Notes: generated by a model not told the origin, from the sequence alone. 6,419 bases of DNA from Lachnospiraceae bacterium UBA7086 (GCA_002492525.1 DKZA01000019.1:1-6419), one strand, 5' to 3'. Positions 1 to 6,375 are shown, counted from the first letter of the stretch. Numbers and translations: made by a program.

Positions 1-4
1 ACCT

Positions 5-25
5 ACGCCAAGTACTGGCGTTTTT
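5..25 (+). terminator. Intrinsic terminator of an upstream gene outside the window
   Basis: A 6-bp stem (ACGCCA at 5-10 pairing with TGGCGT at 16-21) encloses a 5-base loop and runs into a T tract ending at 25. This is the classic layout of a Rho-independent terminator on the plus strand. The gene it serves lies to the left and is not visible, so the possibility that the hairpin belongs to a divergent neighbour cannot be excluded. Confidence 0.6.
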
Positions 26-83
26 CAAGGGTCTGCTTATGATTATACTATTTGCACAATATATGACAGTTAAGAAATGAGTT

Positions 84-132
84 TAGCAGTTACCTATTAC
101 TTCTATTTATAGCAGTATTCATTATTAGCAGT
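84..132 (+). repeat. Cluster of three TAGCAGT direct repeats upstream of the first operon
   Basis: The heptamer TAGCAGT occurs at 84-90, 110-116 and 126-132, and a one-mismatch copy (TAGCAGA) occurs at 220-226. Flanks are A/T rich, giving an approximate consensus TWTAGCAGT. The third copy touches the -35-like element of the candidate promoter at 132-159. The start-to-start spacings are 26 and 16 bases, so this is not a regular array. Use as binding sites for an activator or repressor is inference. Confidence 0.4.
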
Positions 133-159
133 GTACATTTCACAAAAAGACAGTAAAAT
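132..159 (+). promoter_or_regulatory. Candidate sigma-A promoter of the NTF2-EFR1-aldo/keto reductase operon
   Basis: TGTACA at 132-137 (4 of 6 matches to TTGACA) is followed after 16 bases by TAAAAT at 154-159 (5 of 6 matches to TATAAT). Transcription would start near 166, leaving a leader of about 90 bases before the first gene at 256. No stronger promoter was found in 26-255. The weak -35 element next to the TAGCAGT repeats would fit a promoter that needs an activator, but this is inferred. Confidence 0.4.
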
Positions 160-255
160 AGAGTCAGAAACAAACACATAAAAGGTAATTCATACGCCCT
201 GATATATTAATGCTGATTATAGCAGAAAGGGAGGAAATGGTAAAGGAGGAGAAAC

Positions 256-618
256 ATGAAAGACAAAATTATCGAGCAATCACAAAAATTTTGGAAGTCG
301 TTGGAAAAGGCAGACTCCAAAGGGATGCGTGAGGTCTGTGATCCGGACTGCTGGTTTGTCCACATTGGTATGAGCTGCGGCTTGGATGAGGAAATGGACG
401 CTTTTGATAAAAAGCTTTTTCAGCCTACCCAAATTGAGGTTCACGGGCAGGCAGTCAGGGAATGGGGCGATACTTCTATCTGTATGACAGATGTGGATTA
501 TAGTCTGCTGTTAGACGGCAAAGAGACTACCCACCACTTTATGACCACAGAAGTTTACCAAAACCGCAACGGTGAATGGAAACTGATCCAGTTTACATTT
601 ACTGCGTTGGTAAATTAA
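256..618 (+). CDS. NTF2-like / SnoaL-like (DUF4440-type) small protein
   Basis: This is a 120-residue cytoplasmic protein, a normal length for one cone-shaped NTF2-like domain. An N-terminal helix (about 3-30) leads into the segment DPDCWFVHIG (29-38). The C-terminal strands hold HHFMTTEVYQNRNGEWKL (93-110) and a final QFTFTAL, the pattern expected of the SnoaL/DUF4440 group. Such proteins are small ligand-binding domains or enzymes, and catalytic residues vary too much to name a reaction. The start is well supported by AAGGAGG at 243-249, six bases upstream. It has no signal peptide or membrane segment. It is the first gene of a tight cluster with an EFR1 flavodoxin-ferredoxin and an aldo/keto reductase, which suggests a role in handling a small redox-active or carbonyl compound. 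That role is inference. Confidence 0.82.
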   Translation: MKDKIIEQSQKFWKSLEKADSKGMREVCDPDCWFVHIGMSCGLDEEMDAFDKKLFQPTQIEVHGQAVREWGDTSICMTDVDYSLLLDGKETTHHFMTTEVYQNRNGEWKLIQFTFTALVN

Positions 619-619
619 T

Positions 620-1402
620 ATGATTTTTTATTTTACAGCCACTGGCAACAGTTTGTACGTGGCAAAACAGTTAAATGAGACACGGATCAGCATCGCTCAG
701 GCGATACACGACAGGGAGAAGATTTATACGGCTGATAAGATCGGTATCGTCTGCCCGGTTTTTGGGCATGAAGTTCCGCCGCTAGTCAGGGAGTTCCTGG
801 CAGGATCAACATTCAGGACGGATTATTTCTATATGATACTGACTTATGGGAACCGACATGGCGGTGCGGCAGAGCTTACACAGAAGCTGCTGGAGGATTT
901 GGGGATACATCCGTCTTATATCAATCTGGTGCTGATGGCTGATATTTTTCTGCCCGGATTTGACATGAACGAGCAGAAGGCACTGGATAAAAATGTGGAC
1001 GGACAAATGGAACGGATTCTACAGGATATTGTATCCGGGAAAGAATATATCGCTCCGGTGACAGATACGGACAGGGCGGCCCACCGGGAATATCTGGACA
1101 GGACAGCAGAGATGTCGGATGACGTTTTTTCCAGGACTTATCGGATTACAGAGGAATGTATCGGGTGCGGAATCTGTACGAAGGTATGTCCGAAGAAATG
1201 TCTGCATATGGAAGGGCAGAAAAGTGTGTGGAATCCGGAAGGCTGTATGATGTGCATGGCCTGCATCCACGCCTGTCCGATGATGGCGATCCAGATGAGG
1301 ATGCCGGAAAAGAACCCGAAAGCAAGATACAGGAATGAGCATATCAGTATCTGTGAAATTGTGGACGCAAATAATCAGTGGGGAGAGGACACTTTCCGGT
1401 AA
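620..1402 (+). CDS. EFR1-family flavodoxin-ferredoxin fusion protein
   Basis: This 260-residue protein joins an N-terminal flavodoxin-like domain to a C-terminal ferredoxin domain. The start MIFYFTATGNSLYVAK carries the phosphate-binding T-x-T-G-N-S loop for FMN (residues 6-11). Two [4Fe-4S] motifs follow: C180-x2-C183-x2-C186-x3-C190-P and C209-x2-C212-x2-C215-x3-C219-P. The tail (ARYRNEHISICEIVDANNQ, 235-253) resembles the conserved end of the EFR1 group. It probably moves single electrons between iron-sulfur clusters and flavin in the cytoplasm. Its partner is unknown, and the adjacent aldo/keto reductase uses NADPH rather than ferredoxin, so a direct link is not established. The start codon lies one base after the stop of the previous gene and has no clear ribosome binding site, so translation is probably coupled. 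The start is fixed by the domain beginning at residue 1. Confidence 0.9.
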   Translation: MIFYFTATGNSLYVAKQLNETRISIAQAIHDREKIYTADKIGIVCPVFGHEVPPLVREFLAGSTFRTDYFYMILTYGNRHGGAAELTQKLLEDLGIHPSYINLVLMADIFLPGFDMNEQKALDKNVDGQMERILQDIVSGKEYIAPVTDTDRAAHREYLDRTAEMSDDVFSRTYRITEECIGCGICTKVCPKKCLHMEGQKSVWNPEGCMMCMACIHACPMMAIQMRMPEKNPKARYRNEHISICEIVDANNQWGEDTFR

Positions 1403-1416
1403 AAATCATAACAGAC

Positions 1417-1423
1417 AAGGAGG
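1417..1423 (+). promoter_or_regulatory. Ribosome binding site that sets the aldo/keto reductase start
   Basis: A perfect AAGGAGG sits eight bases before the ATG at 1432. The same frame stays open upstream to an ATG at 1378, but that codon lies inside the EFR1 gene, has no comparable site, and would add 18 residues that do not resemble an aldo/keto reductase N-terminus. Confidence 0.85.
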
Positions 1424-1431
1424 AAAACACC

Positions 1432-2295
1432 ATGGAATTTTTAACACTGAACACAGGAACAAAAATGCCGCTTGAGGGATTTGGCGTATTTCAGATTCGG
1501 GATGAGGCACAGTGCGAGCAGGTTGTTTACGATGCGATCAAAACAGGCTATCGTCTGTTGGATACCGCGGCTTCCTACATGAATGAGGAGGCTGTGGGCA
1601 AAGGCGTAAAAAGGGCGATTGCGGACGGACTGACCACAAGAGACGAACTTTTTATAACCACAAAGGTATGGGTGCAGGATGCAAAGAGTGAAGAGACGGC
1701 CTATGAAGCTGTCAAAGCATCCCTGTCAAAGCTTGATATGACCTATGTTGATCTGATTCTGCTGCATCAGCCTATGGGCGATTATTTTGCGGCATACCGG
1801 GGGATTGAGAAAGCATATAAGGATGGTCTTGTAAAGGCAGTCGGCGTGGCGAATTTTTATCCGGCAATTCTTGCCAACCTCTGTGAAAATGTGGAAGTGA
1901 TTCCGGCAGTCGATCAGATAGAGCTGCATCCGTTCTTTGTACAGGAGGCTGCCCTTGAGAATATGAAAGCATACGGCGTGGTACCGCAGGCATGGGGACC
2001 TCTGGCAGAGGGAAAGCATGGTATCTTTACGGATCCGGAACTTGTGGCTATTGGGGAAAAGTATGGCAAGAGCGTGGCTCAGGTGGTACTCAAATGGAAT
2101 GTACAGCGCGGCGTGTCTATCATTCCGAAATCGGTGCATGTGGAAAGAATGGAACAGAATATCGACATCTGGGACTTTACACTTACGGATGACGAGATGG
2201 CAAAGATTGCGGCGAAAGACTTGGGCCATAGCGAGATTGTCAACCATGATGATCCGGCATTTGTGAAGATGCTCTGTGGTAGGAATATCCATTAA
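1432..2295 (+). CDS. Aldo/keto reductase, NADPH-dependent
   Basis: This 287-residue soluble oxidoreductase has the normal length of the 2,5-diketo-D-gluconate reductase-like branch. The full catalytic tetrad is visible: D44 and Y49 in DTAASYMNE, K78 in FITTKVW, and H112 in LLHQP. QIELHPF (162-168) is the conserved barrel segment. IPKSVHVERMEQN (231-243) is the cofactor loop, with K233, S234 and R239 placed to grip the 2'-phosphate of NADPH. The enzyme should reduce aldehydes or ketones to alcohols. Its exact substrate cannot be read from the sequence; small carbonyls such as methylglyoxal, and keto-sugars, are known for relatives. It is the third gene of the cluster, 29 bases after the EFR1 gene, with its own strong ribosome binding site. 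The start at 1432 replaces the longer frame that opens at 1378. Confidence 0.93.
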   Translation: MEFLTLNTGTKMPLEGFGVFQIRDEAQCEQVVYDAIKTGYRLLDTAASYMNEEAVGKGVKRAIADGLTTRDELFITTKVWVQDAKSEETAYEAVKASLSKLDMTYVDLILLHQPMGDYFAAYRGIEKAYKDGLVKAVGVANFYPAILANLCENVEVIPAVDQIELHPFFVQEAALENMKAYGVVPQAWGPLAEGKHGIFTDPELVAIGEKYGKSVAQVVLKWNVQRGVSIIPKSVHVERMEQNIDIWDFTLTDDEMAKIAAKDLGHSEIVNHDDPAFVKMLCGRNIH

Positions 2296-2302
2296 ACCGA
2301 GG

Positions 2303-2325
2303 CTTTGCTTTTGGGATAAGCAAAG
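2303..2325 (+). terminator. Hairpin after the aldo/keto reductase gene, probable operon terminator
   Basis: CTTTGCTT at 2303-2310 pairs perfectly with AAGCAAAG at 2318-2325 around a seven-base loop, only seven bases past the stop codon. The downstream tract (GAATTTCCTATATAA) has few consecutive T residues, so termination may be partial. The stem is AT-rich but long. It would close the NTF2-EFR1-reductase operon. Confidence 0.5.
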
Positions 2326-2347
2326 GAATTTCCTATATAATAAAGTG

Positions 2348-2373
2348 AGCGCCTGACATATTTGCCAGGCGCT
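2348..2373. terminator. Strong GC-rich hairpin between convergent genes, possible two-way terminator
   Basis: AGCGCCTG at 2348-2355 pairs perfectly with CAGGCGCT at 2366-2373 around a ten-base loop. On the minus strand the stem is followed by CACTTTATTATAT, a moderately T-rich stretch, so it most likely terminates the chemoreceptor transcript about 50 bases past its stop. On the plus strand the following bases (GTATCATCGG) are not T-rich, so it would act there only as a backup. A hairpin between convergent genes commonly serves both. Confidence 0.55.
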
Positions 2374-2423
2374 GTATCATCGGATATTTTCAGTTGCAGC
2401 AGGCATCGTTTGCCGAAGCCGTC

Positions 2424-4136
2424 TTATTTTTTCAATTCAAACTGACTTACAAGCTGATCTAGCATAGTGGCCTGGGCGGATAATTCTTCGCTGGTTGCAG
2501 AGGCTTCTTCCGCAGTAGCCGCATTGCTCTGTACTACGCCTGAAATCTGGTTTACACCGCCTTCAGCCTGGCGCATGGCCTCAGCCTGCTCCTCCATAAT
2601 GTCTTTCAGACTTCTGGAAAAATCGGCAATCTCTTTGATGCCGTCTACCACGGATTCGATAGAGCTTGCGGCCTCGTTGGCCACAGTGTTTCCTTTAGAG
2701 ACTTCGCGGATGGAAGCTTCGATCAGATCTCTTGTATCTACGGCAGCTTTGGCGCTCTGGTCAGCAAGTTCTCTGATCTGGTTTGCCACTACCGCAAAGC
2801 CGCGGCCGGATTCGCCTGCCCGGGCAGCTTCGATGGTAGCATTTAAAGACAGGAGATTGGTCTGGTCGGCAATGGATTCGATTTCCGTGATGATGTCGCC
2901 AATCTTAGTGGAGGATTCGTTGATTCTCTCCATAGCGGCCATCATGGTATCCATCTGCTGACGGCTGGCGTCCGCTTCATCCGCATATTTTTGTGCCTTG
3001 TCATAAGTTTCTTCTGCATTTTCTGCGCTGGTCTCCATAGTGGTGGTAATACCAGAAATAGCAGCATGCAGTTCGGCTACTGCATTGGCCTGATCCGTAG
3101 CGCCTTCCGCCAGGGACTGGGATGCGGTTGCCAGTTCATCGGAGCCGGCGGATACCTGGTTGGCTGCGTCACCAATGGATAACAAGGTTTCTGTCATTTG
3201 ATCCCTTAATCCCCGCATGGATTCATAGAGCTTCTGGAAATCCCCGGTGTAGCGTTCGGCGGCTTTGGATCTTACCGTATAATTTCCGTTAGCCATTTCT
3301 CCCAGGACTTCTCCGATATCAAAGATGATGGCATCAAGATTTTCCGCCATTTCCCGTGCGTCTTTTTCCATGTCCTCCACTTCATCCCCGGTCTCTATAA
3401 GAGGGAAGGGGGAAGATAAATCGCCTTCTGCAAAAGTTTTGAGACGTTCACCCAGTTTCCCGAGCGGTTCTGAAATTCGTTTGGCAATCTTTTTTCCTAT
3501 CCGGATGGATAATAGCAGTGCAAAGGCGATTACGCCAAGGATTGCCACCACCAGAACCCATTCAACGACCGTCAGGGTTGTAGCGAGACGGTTTCCTTCA
3601 TTGACTTTAACATTTAACAATTGTTCCAGTTTCTCATAGATGCTGTTGTAGGCGGGAGCCAGTTGGTTGAGGGCAAGCTCCTGAGCCTGAACACAGAGTT
3701 CACGATCCGTAGTGGCACCAAGTTCCATAATCTGCGCATCCAGTGTCCAGTAATCTTCCAGTTCCGCCTGAATGGCATCATAGGTTGCGCGGCCGTCAGA
3801 AGAGACCACTGTATTTTCGACTTCCGCAAAATATTCATTAAATAAAGCAATCGATTCATTGTGCTGTTTTACCACATTTTCGATGGCATCCTGATTGTCA
3901 TAGCCAATGGCCGCACGCAGAGAGGAGCGTATGTCTGCAAATTCAAACATGGCTTTTCCTATGTCTCCCTGTGCAAAACCAAAATTATGTAATGCATAGG
4001 AGAAACGAGAGGATATGACGATCAGGGCAATGACGCCTAACACCGCCGCCGCTGCCGTAATAGCACAAATTTTAAAAATAGAGACTGTCAGTTTCCTTTC
4101 AATAGTTTCCCGTTGATTGTTTTCCGCTTCGTTCAT
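2424..4136 (-). CDS. Methyl-accepting chemotaxis protein, transmembrane
   Basis: This complete 570-residue chemoreceptor begins with a short charged cytoplasmic end and a first membrane helix (about 20-42). An extracellular domain of about 145 residues follows; it looks all-helical, like a four-helix-bundle sensor. The second membrane helix spans about 189-212. A HAMP linker (about 211-265, with ISEPLGKL) is followed by a second HAMP-like stretch (about 266-320, EVLGEMANGNYTVR). The signalling domain (about 320-570) contains the kinase-contact tip IADQTNLLSLNATIEAARAGE (422-442) and GRGFAVVANQIRELAD. It should form trimers of dimers that control CheA through CheW. No CheR-tethering pentapeptide is present at the C-terminus (it ends QFELKK). 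The ligand is unknown. The start is supported by GAAGGGAG at 4147-4154 on this strand. No other chemotaxis gene is nearby, so it is an orphan receptor. Confidence 0.95.
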   Translation of the reverse strand: MNEAENNQRETIERKLTVSIFKICAITAAAAVLGVIALIVISSRFSYALHNFGFAQGDIGKAMFEFADIRSSLRAAIGYDNQDAIENVVKQHNESIALFNEYFAEVENTVVSSDGRATYDAIQAELEDYWTLDAQIMELGATTDRELCVQAQELALNQLAPAYNSIYEKLEQLLNVKVNEGNRLATTLTVVEWVLVVAILGVIAFALLLSIRIGKKIAKRISEPLGKLGERLKTFAEGDLSSPFPLIETGDEVEDMEKDAREMAENLDAIIFDIGEVLGEMANGNYTVRSKAAERYTGDFQKLYESMRGLRDQMTETLLSIGDAANQVSAGSDELATASQSLAEGATDQANAVAELHAAISGITTTMETSAENAEETYDKAQKYADEADASRQQMDTMMAAMERINESSTKIGDIITEIESIADQTNLLSLNATIEAARAGESGRGFAVVANQIRELADQSAKAAVDTRDLIEASIREVSKGNTVANEAASSIESVVDGIKEIADFSRSLKDIMEEQAEAMRQAEGGVNQISGVVQSNAATAEEASATSEELSAQATMLDQLVSQFELKK

Positions 4137-4179
4137 TACCTGAGATCTCCCTTCTTATATATATCACGATACATCGCGG

Positions 4180-4235
4180 GGTCAAAACAGGGATAGAAAT
4201 ATTCATGACAACAGATATTATTATTTATTTTGACC
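4180..4235 (-). promoter_or_regulatory. Long-range inverted repeat in the chemoreceptor leader
   Basis: GGTCAAAA at 4180-4187 and TTTTGACC at 4228-4235 are perfect 8-base inverted copies, 40 bases apart. A second, inner pair (AATAT near 4200 and ATATT near 4215) could form a nested stem. Both lie in the predicted 5' untranslated leader between the promoter (4250-4277) and the start at 4136. It could be an RNA stem or a paired protein-binding site. It does not match a c-di-GMP riboswitch that I can recognise. Confidence 0.35.
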
Positions 4236-4249
4236 TATACCTAAATTTC

Positions 4250-4277
4250 ATTATATCATCTCGTATTCAAAGTGCAA
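4250..4277 (-). promoter_or_regulatory. Sigma-A promoter of the chemoreceptor gene
   Basis: Read on the minus strand, TTGCAC (4277-4272) and a perfect TATAAT (4255-4250) are separated by 16 bases. Transcription would start near 4243, giving a leader of roughly 105 bases. I see no flagellar sigma-D (sigma-28) promoter in this gap, so the receptor may be expressed as a housekeeping gene rather than with a late flagellar set. Confidence 0.6.
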
Positions 4278-4341
4278 TATGATTGGCTGTAAATCGGTAT
4301 AACATATATAAAACAATTTAATAGCGCTACAGGATGATTCG

Positions 4342-4377
4342 CTTTATCTTGACAAATGGGCAAAAGATAGGATAAAG
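4342..4377 (+). promoter_or_regulatory. Symporter promoter framed by inverted repeats (candidate operator)
   Basis: A consensus -35 box TTGACA (4349-4354) is followed after 16 bases by GATAAA (4371-4376, 4 of 6 matches to TATAAT). Transcription would start near 4383. CTTTATC (4342-4348) and GATAAAG (4371-4377) are perfect inverted copies, one abutting the -35 box and the other covering the -10 box. A second nested pair is TATCTT (4345-4350) and AAGATA (4364-4369). A dimeric regulator bound here would cover the promoter. The TetR-family protein encoded downstream is the natural candidate, but this pairing is inference. A weaker alternative promoter (TTGGCT at 4283-4288, TATATA at 4305-4310) lies upstream. 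Confidence 0.55.
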
Positions 4378-4428
4378 TAGCATATGGGTAAATACGAATG
4401 ATTATATTATGAGGAGAAGATATCAGGT

Positions 4429-5784
4429 ATGAAAAGAGAATCATTTCAATCTCGTCTGGGATTCTTGTTAGTCAGTGCCGGCTGTGCGATCGGTATTGGT
4501 AATGTGTGGAGATTTCCTTATGTGGCAGGGGAAAACGGAGGCGGCTTTTTTGTGTTGTTCTATCTGCTTTTTTTGCTTTGTATGGGGGTACCGGTTCTGA
4601 CCATGGAACTTGCCGTAGGCCGAGCCAGCAGAAAGAGTGCGGTGCTGGGGTATCAGATATTGGAAAAGCCCGGAACCAAATGGCATATCCATGGGTGGTT
4701 CTGTATGATTGGATGCTGCCTTTTGATGATGTACTATACCACGGTTTCCGGTTGGATGGTAGGTTATTTTTTTAAGTTCCTTACGGGTACTTTTCATGCA
4801 GGCATGGATGTGGAGACCGCAGGAGGTGTGTTTTCCGATCTTTTAGGTTCGCCGGTTGAGATGGGAGGCTGGATGCTCGCGGTAGTGATTCTGGGATTTC
4901 TGGTGTGCAGTCTGGGATTACAAGAGGGGTTGGAGCGGATCAGCAAATATATGATGGCGGCACTTTTAATCCTGATTCTTGTGCTGGGGATGCACAGCCT
5001 TATGCTGCCGGGAGCGGGAGAGGGTCTGACCTTTTATCTGATGCCAAACAGTGCAAATGTGGTCAAACGGGGGCTTGGCACCGTGATTTCTGAGGCCATG
5101 AACCAGGCGTTTTTTACATTGAGTTTGGGCGTGGGGGCGATGGAGATTTTTGGAAGTTATATGAATAAAGAGAACACATTGGCGGGAGAGGCTGTCAGAA
5201 TCTGTGCCCTGGACACTTTTGTGGCGTTAATGTCCGGTCTTATTATTTTCCCGGCTTGTTTCTCCTTTGGCGTAAAACCGGATGCAGGGCCGTCACTTAT
5301 TTTTGTGACACTGCCGAATGTGTTTATCAATATGTCCGGAGGACGACTGTGGGGCGCTTTATTCTTTCTGTTTATGACTTTTGCCAGTTTTTCCACAGTG
5401 CTTGCGGTGTTTGAGAATCTTCTTTCATTTTGTATAGATACTTTTGGCTGGAAACGGAAGAAAGCGGCTCTCATCAATGGCATATTCATTGCGGTGGCAA
5501 GTCTGCCATGTGTACTGGGATATAATGTATGGAGCAGTCTGCATATCATAGGAGGCCGGGATGTGCTTGACAGCGAGGACTTTCTGGTCAGTAATCTTCT
5601 TTTGCCGATTGGATCTTTGGTATATTTGTTATTCTGTGTTACTCGCTGGGGCTGGGGCTTTGACAAGTATTTTGAGGAGGCCAATACAGGCAGCGGCATT
5701 AAACTGAAGAAATGGCTGAAACCATATTTTCAGATAGTGCTTCCCGTCCTTATTTTGATTTTGCTGATACAGGGACTGCTTTAG
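4429..5784 (+). CDS. Sodium-dependent amino-acid-type symporter, NSS/SNF family
   Basis: This 451-residue inner-membrane protein has the LeuT fold and about 11 membrane helices (TM1 near 9-31, last near 433-451), typical of bacterial members such as MhsT and Tyt1. Aligned to LeuT by eye, the sodium-site residues of TM1 are kept (G18, A20, I21, N25), as are the gate pair R28 and D384, Y103 in TM3, AFFTLSLG (227-234, T230) in TM6, and A319, S322 and T323 of the second sodium site in TM8. An acidic D262 in TM7 lies near the position where chloride-independent bacterial members carry Asp or Glu. It should import an amino acid or related small molecule with sodium. The substrate cannot be named: the TM6 pocket has V235 where LeuT has F259. 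GAGGAG at 4411-4416 supports the start. It is co-transcribed with a TetR-family regulator gene. Confidence 0.93.
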   Translation: MKRESFQSRLGFLLVSAGCAIGIGNVWRFPYVAGENGGGFFVLFYLLFLLCMGVPVLTMELAVGRASRKSAVLGYQILEKPGTKWHIHGWFCMIGCCLLMMYYTTVSGWMVGYFFKFLTGTFHAGMDVETAGGVFSDLLGSPVEMGGWMLAVVILGFLVCSLGLQEGLERISKYMMAALLILILVLGMHSLMLPGAGEGLTFYLMPNSANVVKRGLGTVISEAMNQAFFTLSLGVGAMEIFGSYMNKENTLAGEAVRICALDTFVALMSGLIIFPACFSFGVKPDAGPSLIFVTLPNVFINMSGGRLWGALFFLFMTFASFSTVLAVFENLLSFCIDTFGWKRKKAALINGIFIAVASLPCVLGYNVWSSLHIIGGRDVLDSEDFLVSNLLLPIGSLVYLLFCVTRWGWGFDKYFEEANTGSGIKLKKWLKPYFQIVLPVLILILLIQGLL

Positions 5785-5811
5785 GGTATTATTGTAGACA
5801 GGGGGTAGGAT

Positions 5812-6375
5812 ATGACCAATACAAACAGTACGAAATTGGCGTTGGAGGCATCACTTAAGAAACTCCTCGCGACCAAACCGTTAGACAAGATTACGATCAA
5901 TGACCTTACGGCGGACTGCGGTATCAGTAGAATGGCCTTTTATTATCATTTCAGGGATATTTATGACCTGGTGGAATGGATATGCGTGGAGGATGGTACC
6001 AAAGCATTACAGGGGAAAAAGACTTATGACACCTGGCAGGAGGGGATGTGTCAGATCTTTGAGGCGGTTATGGAGAACAAGGCATTTATACAGAATGTAT
6101 ATCGCAGTATCAGCCGGGAGAAGATTGAAAGTTACCTTTATAAGCTTACCTATGGCTTGTTAGCGGATGTGGTGGAAGAGAAGTGTGCAGGACGCCAGCT
6201 GGCACAGGAAAACAAAGCTTTTATTGCAGAGTTTTATAAATATGGGTTTGTGGGTATCATGTTGGATTGGATCAGCCGTGGTATGAAGCAGGACTATGAA
6301 ACCATCGTAGAGAAAATGAGCGTAATGCTGCACGGTAATATAGCGCAGTCAATCCATAATTTTGAGGTTGAATAG
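5812..6375 (+). CDS. TetR/AcrR-family transcriptional regulator, DhaS-like C-terminal domain
   Basis: This 187-residue DNA-binding protein has a TetR-type N-terminal helix-turn-helix (about 27-47, ITINDLTADCGISRMAFYYHF), where YYHF is the signature end of the recognition helix. The C-terminal half (about 70-187) carries FYKYGFVGIMLDWISRGMKQD (141-161), typical of the C-terminal domain shared with the dihydroxyacetone-kinase activator DhaS. DhaS is known as an activator; most TetR proteins are repressors. No dihydroxyacetone kinase gene is in view, so a dha role is not supported. The gene begins 27 bases after the symporter stop, with GGGGGT (5801-5806) as a modest ribosome binding site, so the two are probably co-transcribed. 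Control of the symporter promoter, and so of itself, is the simplest model. The effector is unknown. Confidence 0.9.
   Translation: MTNTNSTKLALEASLKKLLATKPLDKITINDLTADCGISRMAFYYHFRDIYDLVEWICVEDGTKALQGKKTYDTWQEGMCQIFEAVMENKAFIQNVYRSISREKIESYLYKLTYGLLADVVEEKCAGRQLAQENKAFIAEFYKYGFVGIMLDWISRGMKQDYETIVEKMSVMLHGNIAQSIHNFEVE

Noticed and set aside
84..226. The TAGCAGT copies as a CRISPR array.
   Set aside because: The repeats are only seven bases, the spacings are irregular, and there are no cas genes.
237..332. A 31-codon out-of-frame ORF (ATG at 237) overlapping the start of the NTF2-like gene, with a purine-rich GGGAGG just upstream.
   Set aside because: The spacing from GGGAGG to the ATG is only about two bases, the peptide looks like no known leader, and the ATG at 256 has a perfect site and a recognisable product.
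1378..1431. An upstream extension of the aldo/keto reductase by 18 codons.
   Set aside because: It lies inside the EFR1 gene, lacks a ribosome binding site, and the added residues do not fit the family, while AAGGAGG precedes the ATG at 1432.
1726..2292. A 188-codon open frame antisense to the aldo/keto reductase.
   Set aside because: It is a shadow of a well-supported enzyme gene; its translation is rich in His, Cys and Arg, with no domain or ribosome binding site.
2467..2961. A 164-codon plus-strand open frame antisense to the chemoreceptor signalling domain.
   Set aside because: The minus-strand product is an unmistakable chemoreceptor; the antisense frame is the low-complexity complement of its Ala/Glu-rich coiled coil.
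4156..4185. A possible second minus-strand promoter for the chemoreceptor (TTGACC with TATATA).
   Set aside because: Transcription would begin within the ribosome binding site at 4147-4154, so it could not yield a normal leader; the TTGCAC/TATAAT pair upstream is better.
4256..4444. A 62-codon minus-strand frame across the intergenic region and the symporter start.
   Set aside because: It covers two good promoters and the start of a clear gene, and its translation has no recognisable feature.
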